Source of the DNA: Clostridium jeddahitimonense
Lineage (GTDB): Bacteria > Bacillota > Clostridia > Clostridiales > Clostridiaceae
DNA length: 64,000 nt
Reading direction: 5' to 3'
NCBI GenBank assembly: GCA_000753455.2
Contig: LM994670.1
Coordinates: 3,045,653 to 3,109,652, forward strand
Shown: positions 57,549 to 64,000 of the stretch, one piece after another
How positions within the stretch are numbered: position 1 is the stretch's first letter
Layout of the letters: every line of letters begins with the position of its first letter
Translations under genes and position numbers: made by a program
Notes under the pieces: generated by a model
The model's database searches: none
What the model saw: the letters and a program-made list of their open reading frames with translations, nothing else
What the model was told of the DNA's origin: nothing

Positions 57549-58400
57549 TTAAGTATTTATACTACTAATCTTTTCCTTATCTTTTATATTCTCTTTTTTT
57601 ATATACTTTTCTTTTAATAACGTAAATATTACTAAAGTTACAGTTACCCCCATAGTAACATCTGAGGCAAAGTGAGCTCCAACTATAATTCTACTTATTG
57701 GAACTAAAACTATCCACAATGTAGCAAAACCTATAAACCAATTTTTCTTATCTTTCAAACTAGTTACAAATGTTGGTATTAAGGTAATCCAAATCATAAT
57801 TGCTGCATTTGCACTATGTCCTGAAGGAAATGACATAAACTCATTATTAGTTGTAAATCTTTGAGGAATAAACCACATTGAAAATCCTTCAAATGCCCCT
57901 GTAGCAACCATGTTTCTATAACGTTCTCTTCCCCAACCCATCTTGATTAAGTTAAAAGCTATTGTTACAAATACAAAAGTTAGTAATCCTACAATAGCAG
58001 CTTTACGTAATTCTTCTCTATTAGTTTTAGTATACTTCTTAGCAATTATATAAAAAAGTCCAACATATAAAATAGCAAGCAAAGGAATTAACAACGTAGG
58101 TCCACTTAAATATTTTACTGGTAACATTGCTGCCATTAACGCAAATAAAACCACTAAAACTGAATATCCTATCGTTCCTAAAATGTATTTTACTGACCTA
58201 TCTTTATTCCTAGTTATCATTAAGCTCATACTGCAAAATGATGCAATTAACGCAGCTGGAAACTCCCCAATAGCTTCAAAGATAAACCCAAATGTACTTT
58301 GCTGATTATAAATTGCCTTTGAAATCTGCAAATCTGTAAATGCAAATATCACCAATAAAGATCCAATAATTAATAGACCGATTTTATAACTTTTTTTCAT
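57549..58400 (-). CDS. PAP2-family membrane phosphatase
   Basis: Six membrane segments and the three PAP2 motifs are visible: KMGWGRERY (motif 1; Lys and Arg kept, RP altered), FPSGHSANA (motif 2) and SRIIVGAHFASDV (motif 3). It dephosphorylates a lipid phosphate such as phosphatidic acid or undecaprenyl pyrophosphate; which one is open. AAAAGG abuts the upper ATG (58412), so ATG 58400 is the better start. Follows the esterase gene by about 50 bases, probably one operon. Confidence 0.85.
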   Translation of the reverse strand: MKKSYKIGLLIIGSLLVIFAFTDLQISKAIYNQQSTFGFIFEAIGEFPAALIASFCSMSLMITRNKDRSVKYILGTIGYSVLVVLFALMAAMLPVKYLSGPTLLIPLLAILYVGLFYIIAKKYTKTNREELRKAAIVGLLTFVFVTIAFNLIKMGWGRERYRNMVATGAFEGFSMWFIPQRFTTNNEFMSFPSGHSANAAIMIWITLIPTFVTSLKDKKNWFIGFATLWIVLVPISRIIVGAHFASDVTMGVTVTLVIFTLLKEKYIKKENIKDKEKISSINT

Positions 58401-58448
58401 ACCCTCATACATCCTTTTATTTAAAATATTTAAGCTTAAATTTACCCG

Positions 58449-59558
58449 TTATTTAGAATATTTTAGAATAAAATTACCCATTTCTATAGCACAATCTTCA
58501 CTTTGAGGATATACCCCTATATTGTCTCCATATGCATGTCCAAATCCTTTATATAACACAGTTGTTGTATCAACTCCAGCTTTAGCTAGCTTTGCCGCAT
58601 AAGCTAGACATTCTATCTTTAAATAATCATGTTCACCAACAGTTATAAATGTTGGAGGTAATCCTTTTGGATCTCTAATGTATGGAGTTAAATACTGGTT
58701 GCTAGCATCTGAAGTACCTAAAATATCCTCTAATCCTCCTGTCATACCACTAAACATACCTAACATCATCTCAAGTCCTGCTCTATGCTTTGGAGCCATC
58801 TCATATTCATCCATACTCCACTTCTTAAAGAATTCATCCTCAGCACCAATCATATTTACAGTAGGATATAATAATAATTGTCCTTTAACCATACCTGTTT
58901 TAGCTTCGAAATCTCTTGTAGTGCAATATTGTGTTAAGTTTCCACCTGCACTATCTCCAGCTACAAATATATTCTTATTATCTCCACCTAGTTTCTCTGC
59001 ATTTTCATAAATCCATTCTAATACTGAGTAACAATCCTCGTGTCCAGTTGGATATGGATTTTCTGGTGCTAAACGATAATCTACTGAAAATGCTAATATA
59101 TCAGTCTTTTCAACTATTAATTTTACTAATTCCTCAACAACATCTGGAGATCCTCCAAAGAATCCACCACCATGAATGAAATAAAGTATTGGCGCATTTT
59201 CTTTCATAGTTTCAGATTTATAAATACGTACTGGAACTTTATATCCATCAGCGGCTGCAACGCTCTCACGAATAATATCAATTTTCTTTTCAACAATTGG
59301 AGTGCTCTTAATTTCTCCAAACATTTTTCTTAATTTTTCAATACCTTTTGGAGATGTATCCATCTTCATCATACTTTTAGGCATAAACTTCATTAATGTA
59401 AGTTGCTTTTTCATATCCCTATAAAGACGAGGATCCATTGCTCCTTTTTCATCACTATCAGGTAAATTCTTAATCAATACCTTAGCTCCTTTAATATGAA
59501 CCACTTCTTGTCTTTCAACTATTTTATTTAATAGCTCTTGTGAATATCTTCTACTCAT
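58449..59558 (-). CDS. Alpha/beta hydrolase, HSL-type esterase
   Basis: The hormone-sensitive-lipase group motifs are present: IHGGGFFGG (oxyanion hole), GDSAGGN (nucleophile Ser), EHDYLKIE (Asp) and GFGHAYG (His). The full triad and normal length suggest an active carboxylesterase on short-chain esters. No signal peptide, so cytoplasmic. It is first of a two-gene operon with the PAP2 phosphatase. Confidence 0.9.
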   Translation of the reverse strand: MSRRYSQELLNKIVERQEVVHIKGAKVLIKNLPDSDEKGAMDPRLYRDMKKQLTLMKFMPKSMMKMDTSPKGIEKLRKMFGEIKSTPIVEKKIDIIRESVAAADGYKVPVRIYKSETMKENAPILYFIHGGGFFGGSPDVVEELVKLIVEKTDILAFSVDYRLAPENPYPTGHEDCYSVLEWIYENAEKLGGDNKNIFVAGDSAGGNLTQYCTTRDFEAKTGMVKGQLLLYPTVNMIGAEDEFFKKWSMDEYEMAPKHRAGLEMMLGMFSGMTGGLEDILGTSDASNQYLTPYIRDPKGLPPTFITVGEHDYLKIECLAYAAKLAKAGVDTTTVLYKGFGHAYGDNIGVYPQSEDCAIEMGNFILKYSK

Positions 59559-59609
59559 TTTTCACTCTCCATCCTTATTCATTTCAATTATTTAAACCTT
59601 TTCAAAAGA

Positions 59610-59658
59610 ATTTAAAAGTTAAGCGCACATTTTGCTCTTTCCAAATATGTGCGCTTAA
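59610..59658 (-). terminator. Terminator of the AraC-family gene
   Basis: A 12-bp stem TTAAGCGCACAT/ATGTGCGCTTAA is followed by CTTTTAAATTC on the minus strand. Confidence 0.7.
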
Positions 59659-59666
59659 TTTCTCAT

Positions 59667-60578
59667 CTAAATTTTATCATTTTTAATACCCTTATAGTTG
59701 TAATTTATTGTCCACTTTTCTGCCATTTCTTGACTCTTTATAAATTGACGATATCTAGATGGAGTAATATTATATTTTTCTTTAAATATAGTTATAAAGG
59801 ATTTTACATTAGAAAATCCATGTGTACTCGCTATATCCTGAATATTATTATTACTATTAATTAACTCTTCATAAGCCTTAGAAAATCTATAGTTTGCTAA
59901 GTATACTTTATAAGTTGTTCCAAACCATTCGTGAAACTTTCTTGAGAAATATTCACTACTCATATAAAATTGTTTGGAAATTCTGTCTAATGTTAATTCT
60001 TCTCTATAGTTTTCACCTATATACATTAGAATTTCCTTTTGTTTATCTCTATATTTAAAATAATTTTCTAAGTTAGAATTATTCTCTTCAACTGTAAAAT
60101 CTGATAATAGAATATATAGTATTTCATATAGATATGAGTTAATCTTAATATAATCTAATTCTTTAGGATTCAAATATATATCTTTAATCTCTAAAAAAAT
60201 ATCTACCATTCTTGACTTACTACTACTATCTTTTGAAATATCAAATCTAATATTATCAATATTAGGATATACATTTTTTATAAAGTCATAAGACAAAACT
60301 AAAATAATTCCACCACAGGATTTACCTTGTTTTTTCTCTATTTCATGTACATCCCCACTATTTACAAAAATAAATTCACCGCTATTAACTTTAATCTTTT
60401 TACCATTTATAAAACCTTCTACTTCACCTTCAACTAAAAATGTTATCTCGATACTTCTATGCCAATGCGCTCCTATATAGAAAGCACCTTTCGCATCAAA
60501 ATTTTCTTTTCCTAAATAACCCAACATAGCCGGTAAATTAGGATTTAAATTTACTTTTTCATATGTAACTCCATTCAT
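59667..60578 (-). CDS. AraC-family regulator with cupin domain
   Basis: The N-terminal cupin (HWHRSIEITFLVEGEVEGFI; VNSGDVHEIEKK) leads to the double helix-turn-helix (LDRISKQFYMSSEYFSRKFH; IQDIASTHGFSNVKSFITIF; YNITPSRYRQF). The metal-site-like His residues suggest a small-molecule or sugar effector. It lies upstream of the esterase-PAP2 operon, separated by a terminator, and may regulate those genes. Confidence 0.9.
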   Translation of the reverse strand: MNGVTYEKVNLNPNLPAMLGYLGKENFDAKGAFYIGAHWHRSIEITFLVEGEVEGFINGKKIKVNSGEFIFVNSGDVHEIEKKQGKSCGGIILVLSYDFIKNVYPNIDNIRFDISKDSSSKSRMVDIFLEIKDIYLNPKELDYIKINSYLYEILYILLSDFTVEENNSNLENYFKYRDKQKEILMYIGENYREELTLDRISKQFYMSSEYFSRKFHEWFGTTYKVYLANYRFSKAYEELINSNNNIQDIASTHGFSNVKSFITIFKEKYNITPSRYRQFIKSQEMAEKWTINYNYKGIKNDKI

Positions 60579-60627
60579 AATATCCTCCCCTTTTTCACTA
60601 ATACCATTTAATATTGCTACTATTTAT

Positions 60628-62691
60628 TTAATTTGTTAAGGGAATAAGTTTATCTGGTTCATCATCTTTCCTCTCTAATAAAGATATTCCTTTCAAATTA
60701 TTATCTTTAAGATATTGAATTAATTTTTCTCTTTCTAGCTGAATTATATCGCTATAATCCATATTATAATCTAGTATTTTATCAGCCAAACCTTCTATCT
60801 CTTTACCTGATACTGGCATAGTGCAAAACTCTCTTATAGATGATACTAACAACCCACCATCTAAGGCTCGTTTAAGTTCTTCTAAAACATATGCTCCATT
60901 TTCATCGTTACCATAAGTTATAGCATATGATGACATTCCTCCACTTTCAAACTCTAAAATATTATCATTTAAACTATAATTACTAATAAAAACAGTGGCA
61001 AATATCTTTAGCTTATTTTCCTCTGAATAATATCCAAATATCTTTGGGGTTACTATTAAAATATCTTCTTTTATATAACCTCCCCCATCTTCCTCTATTG
61101 TTTTGCATACTAATTCTTCAATTAAATCTTCATCTATAGTATCACTTTTATTTTCTTGTGGCTCTTTAAAATACTTCTTTGCACTTTCATAATCTTCTTT
61201 TTTAATTTCATAAATTGCTACATATGGTATCTCTAAGTAATATTTATTTTTATCTTTATAAATGTAATATCTAGTATTAAGTATATTTAATTCTAAATAA
61301 TCTGTATAATAAGGAGAATCATTATAGCTTGTTTTATTTGTTTTTCTTCCATTAGTTATAATCTTTACTACCTCTTCTTCAAGATAATAGCTGCTTAAGG
61401 ATTTTACAAAAAGAGCAGCATCATAAGCATTAACCTCTGTTTTATAATACTTAATATTATTATCACAGCTTACCTTAACAGTCTGTGGCATCTCCTTATA
61501 AAATCCTAGCTTATATTCATTTTGACCATCGCTATAAACTGTTATATCCTCTGTAACATCATCTGGTAGTTTAATATTATCTTCACTCCAATTTTCTATT
61601 CCCTTTTTTATATTTTTACTAAAAACATCCCCTGGTAAGATATATGCTCCTTTTTCATTTCCACTTATAATAACCTTTGAAGATATTGATATTTCTTCTA
61701 ATACTTTATTAATATCTAAAAGTGATTCATCAGCTTTTATCGGATTAAACATTAAACCTACACCTACAATTATTACAACTACAATTGATATTATGGTAAT
61801 CCAAAATCTTGGCTTCTTATAATTAAGAACATTTTTTATTCTGCTCTTAACCTCTCCTTCTCCAAATGCTATAGGGGTTATACCAAATGCCTTCTTTTCA
61901 GTTGCAAATGCTAATAAAGACATAGAGTATTCTTTTTTTATTTCACTTCCTATTTCTTTTATTACTGCTTCATCACATGCCATTTCCATATCCTTTGACA
62001 TTAATATAAACGAAAGCCATACCAGTGGATTAAAACAGTGAATAATTAAAGCTATATATGCTATTATCTTTATTAGATAATCATTTCTCTTTATATGAAT
62101 TCTTTCATGAGCTAATATATATTGCTCTTCAGACGTTGAAAGTCCTTTAGGAATATATATTTTAGGATTTATTATTCCTAATACAAACGCTGTATCAATA
62201 TCGCTATTTTCATATATATTTTCTCTAATTAATCTAGAGCATTTTAAATGTTTCTTTAACTTTATAAATGAATAACTACTATAAAAAATAATAATGGAAA
62301 TTGCCATAATCCAAACTTTAGATGCTACAGATATGATGTGTATTGGATTTTTAGCATTATTAGATGTATTTATTTGATTTGTTTTTATATTATCAGTTGA
62401 ATTCTCTTCTTCGTAAGTATACTTTGATAAATTCTCTGAGGAATAATCTATATAATTAATTAGTGGTTTATTTATGTTTATACTTCCATCTGATATTGAA
62501 TTATTAGGTATAAAGCTTAACTTACTTTCAAAAGAAATAGGACATAGTAATCTAAATAATACTACTCCCCATAACATATAAGAAAAAATCTTAGGACATC
62601 TCTTTAAAAGTAACCTTGCAATTAATACAAATACTATTACATACGAAGAGGTTATACTCATTTTTAATACAGTTAAAAATATATTACTCAT
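60628..62691 (-). CDS. BlaR1/MecR1-type M56 membrane metallopeptidase with unassigned extracellular sensor
   Basis: Four N-terminal membrane helices enclose the zinc protease motif (HERIH, about residue 190, with EMACDEAVIKE giving the third ligand), as in BlaR1. A fifth span (about 295-315) leads to a large external region. No penicillin-binding SxxK/SxN/KTG set was seen, so the signal is probably not a beta-lactam. It is encoded with a BlaI-like repressor, whose cleavage it may trigger. The frame starts at GTG 62694 in TAGTG; GGAGG fits ATG 62691 better. Confidence 0.88.
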   Translation of the reverse strand: MSNIFLTVLKMSITSSYVIVFVLIARLLLKRCPKIFSYMLWGVVLFRLLCPISFESKLSFIPNNSISDGSININKPLINYIDYSSENLSKYTYEEENSTDNIKTNQINTSNNAKNPIHIISVASKVWIMAISIIIFYSSYSFIKLKKHLKCSRLIRENIYENSDIDTAFVLGIINPKIYIPKGLSTSEEQYILAHERIHIKRNDYLIKIIAYIALIIHCFNPLVWLSFILMSKDMEMACDEAVIKEIGSEIKKEYSMSLLAFATEKKAFGITPIAFGEGEVKSRIKNVLNYKKPRFWITIISIVVVIIVGVGLMFNPIKADESLLDINKVLEEISISSKVIISGNEKGAYILPGDVFSKNIKKGIENWSEDNIKLPDDVTEDITVYSDGQNEYKLGFYKEMPQTVKVSCDNNIKYYKTEVNAYDAALFVKSLSSYYLEEEVVKIITNGRKTNKTSYNDSPYYTDYLELNILNTRYYIYKDKNKYYLEIPYVAIYEIKKEDYESAKKYFKEPQENKSDTIDEDLIEELVCKTIEEDGGGYIKEDILIVTPKIFGYYSEENKLKIFATVFISNYSLNDNILEFESGGMSSYAITYGNDENGAYVLEELKRALDGGLLVSSIREFCTMPVSGKEIEGLADKILDYNMDYSDIIQLEREKLIQYLKDNNLKGISLLERKDDEPDKLIPLTN

Positions 62692-62693
62692 CA

Positions 62694-63056
62694 CTAATCC
62701 TCCTCATATTTATCTATTAATTCTTTTAGCTCATCTGCCTGCTTTTTGCTTAATCTTTTATTTCCCATAAACGCTGCTAAAAACTTAGGTAATGAACCTC
62801 CGAAGGTATCTTCAACAAACTCTTCACTTTTGTATTTAAGATATTCTTCCTTAGAAATAATAGAAGTAACTATTGAATTATTATTTTCTAGTACCCCTCT
62901 TAAACATAACTTTTTTAATACTGTATATGTAGTTGATTTCTTCCAATTAAATCTCTCTTCACATAAATCAACAAGTTCTCCTGATTTTATAGGCTCATTC
63001 CCCCATATAATCTCAGCAAACTTCATTTCACCTTCTGCTAATTTATACTGTTTCAT
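62694..63056 (-). CDS. BlaI/MecI/CopY-family repressor
   Basis: The winged helix contains EMKFAEIIWGNEPIKSGELV and WKKSTTYTVLKKLCLRGVL, and the C-terminal dimerisation region includes LPKFLAAFMGNKRLSKKQ. It is expected to dimerise on the two GTCTA...TAGAC dyads upstream. Stop overlaps the start region of the M56 gene. The frame begins at a GTG (63065) inside AGGAGGTG; ATG 63056 is chosen. Confidence 0.9.
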   Translation of the reverse strand: MKQYKLAEGEMKFAEIIWGNEPIKSGELVDLCEERFNWKKSTTYTVLKKLCLRGVLENNNSIVTSIISKEEYLKYKSEEFVEDTFGGSLPKFLAAFMGNKRLSKKQADELKELIDKYEED

Positions 63057-63072
63057 CCCCTTCACCTCCTAG

Positions 63073-63131
63073 GTCTATTATCAATAGACTTCCATTACCT
63101 TTAGTCTATCATCAGTAGACCTAATTGTAAA
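63073..63131 (-). promoter_or_regulatory. Promoter and paired operators of the BlaI-BlaR1-type operon
   Basis: Minus-strand TTTACA (63126-63131) and TAGACT (63103-63108) are 17 bases apart. Dyad 1, GTCTATTATCAATAGAC (63073-63089), and dyad 2, GTCTATCATCAGTAGAC (63104-63120), are near-identical and 31 bases apart. Dyad 2 covers the spacer and part of the -10. Confidence 0.75.
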
Positions 63132-63162
63132 TATATAACTTAACTAATTTGGTATTAAATTG

Positions 63163-63238
63163 AATAAAAAAATACGAAGCAATTTTTCAGATGAAATATT
63201 AGCTTTCTCTAAAATACTTTCATCTAAACTGCTTCGTA
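63163..63238 (-). terminator. Nested hairpin terminator of the deaminase gene
   Basis: Outer stem TACGAAGCA (63173-63181) with TGCTTCGTA (63230-63238) and inner GATGAAA (63190-63196) with TTTCATC (63218-63224). The minus strand then reads TTTTTTTATTC. Confidence 0.75.
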
Positions 63239-63240
63239 AT

Positions 63241-64000
63241 TTATTCTCCATACTTTTTATCATATTTAACTTTTACTTTTATCTTAGGATATTTTTCACA
63301 AAACTGACTAATTACATAATAACAGCTTGGACACGGTTCCCACTTACTATACAAAGTAAGTTCTCCCTCATCTTTTAATACCTTACTTTCAATTTGTTTA
63401 TTTATCTCTTCAAATATCTTCTTTTCACTATCATTAACTCTTTTATATCCAATCCCAAGCTTTCCTAGTTTATTAACCTTACAAGCTTCAAAAGCAGCCT
63501 TTTCTATATCAGGTGAATCACAATATCCAATTACATTATTTTTACCACTTATAGATTTGAATTCTTTATTATCAAAGGTTACAATAGCAATATTTATAGT
63601 ATCTTGAAGCGCTTGGCTTTGATCTATTTTAACATCATTTTCTTTGCTTCCACATGATTTCATATACTTATTTAAATTCTTTATTAGCCTTTCCATCCTT
63701 GGAATATTATTATTCAAATGCTGATGATATTCTATTGTACCTTTTACAGGCTTAATATAATTCTTATCAATTTCTTTAGGTAATTCTATAGATAAAGTTT
63801 TAACTCTTTTCTCTAAATTGTATTTTTCATATATTCTATCATTATTGTTAGATACCATATTTTTTAATAGCTCTATATCTTTAGCATAAACATGTTGATC
63901 ACTTAATTCTTTTTCAATATCACATATTTTCTCTTTTTCACTTTGGCTCATAGAACTAAAGACCTTGGGCTTTAAATCTTCAATAATATTTATTATCTCA
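63241..64000 (-). CDS. Deaminase-fold protein, C-terminal part (runs off the right edge)
   Basis: The frame is open to the right edge (codons at 63999 downward with no stop), so an ATG at 63951 is not the obvious start and the gene is partial. The C-terminus has the pattern of toxin-type deaminases: NDSEKKIFEEINKQIES, GELTLYSKWEPCPSCYYVIS and FCEKYPKIKVKVKYDK. PCPSC supplies two zinc Cys, and DSE stands where HAE/CAE is usual. Upstream residues are a long helical region. Such domains form C-termini of polymorphic toxins, but no immunity gene follows: a terminator lies directly after the stop. Alternatives include a non-toxin nucleic acid or nucleotide deaminase. Confidence 0.7.
   Translation of the reverse strand, partial: EIINIIEDLKPKVFSSMSQSEKEKICDIEKELSDQHVYAKDIELLKNMVSNNNDRIYEKYNLEKRVKTLSIELPKEIDKNYIKPVKGTIEYHQHLNNNIPRMERLIKNLNKYMKSCGSKENDVKIDQSQALQDTINIAIVTFDNKEFKSISGKNNVIGYCDSPDIEKAAFEACKVNKLGKLGIGYKRVNDSEKKIFEEINKQIESKVLKDEGELTLYSKWEPCPSCYYVISQFCEKYPKIKVKVKYDKKYGE

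Noticed and set aside
58678..59179. Two plus-strand frames opposite the esterase
   Set aside because: Shadows of the esterase coding sequence.
63160..63378. 72-codon plus-strand frame
   Set aside because: It overlaps the nested terminator hairpin and the end of the deaminase gene.

Overview
The window is low-GC DNA with strong AGGAGG-type ribosome sites, many hairpin-plus-T-run terminators, a T-box leader on thrS and a LicT/BglG antitermination system. This fits a Firmicute, most likely Clostridium sensu stricto or a close relative (inference from gene content and style; no rRNA gene or other phylogenetic marker is present). Most genes are on the minus strand. No tRNA, rRNA, insertion sequence, prophage or CRISPR array was seen.

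Layout. 1-3.3 kb: edge of a MerR regulator, a divergent amidohydrolase with eroded metal ligands, and a lipoprotein with two FMN-binding-like repeats. 3.6-8.2 kb: two cyclic-di-GMP proteins (PAS-PAS-GGDEF-HD-GYP and a solute-binding/EAL membrane protein) flanking a DnaQ-like exonuclease with a BRCT domain. 8.3-14.8 kb: aryl-beta-glucoside/cellobiose cluster (GH1 phospho-glucosidase, PTS IIBCA, LicT, GH4 phospho-glucosidase) with three RAT antiterminator/terminator elements, two of them in tandem before the PTS gene. 15.0-19.7 kb: MMPL/RND exporter and a secreted XXXLXXG-repeat partner. 20.0-24.8 kb: NudC-like Nudix hydrolase, HAD phosphatase, DUF47/Pit phosphate uptake pair, LysR regulator. 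24.9-31.3 kb: CofE-like ligase, then two adenine deaminase paralogues and an NCS2 purine permease. 31.5-40.2 kb: YczE-like membrane protein, FAD oxidoreductase, Gre factor, thioredoxin-fold protein, ABC-F ATPase, transaldolase-like aldolase, and thrS with its T-box.

40.2-46.7 kb: a BMP-type nucleoside ABC importer with a coupled metallophosphoesterase, and a Crp/Fnr regulator on the other strand. 46.8-50.7 kb: MBL-fold lipoprotein, AraC regulator, and a divergent secreted flavoprotein reductase with a covalent-FMN motif. 50.8-53.3 kb: rpiR-rpiA-aldo/keto reductase operon with matched operators. 53.4-57.3 kb: FliB-like methylase and a two-gene glycerol-3-phosphate-dehydrogenase-like flavoprotein operon. 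57.5-64 kb: PAP2 phosphatase, esterase, AraC regulator, BlaR1/BlaI-type pair with two operators, and the C-terminal part of a deaminase-fold protein that runs off the window edge.

Themes: purine scavenging (importer, permease, two adenine deaminases), beta-glucoside use under layered antitermination, surface flavin redox chemistry (FMN lipoprotein and secreted reductase), and cyclic-di-GMP signalling. Most of the window is ordinary core and accessory clostridial metabolism. The items most worth a second look are the tandem antiterminators, the flavin-based surface reductase lacking the usual fumarate-reductase residues, the amidohydrolase with lost metal ligands, the open-ended deaminase ORF and a GC-rich multi-hairpin intergenic unit near 28.1 kb.
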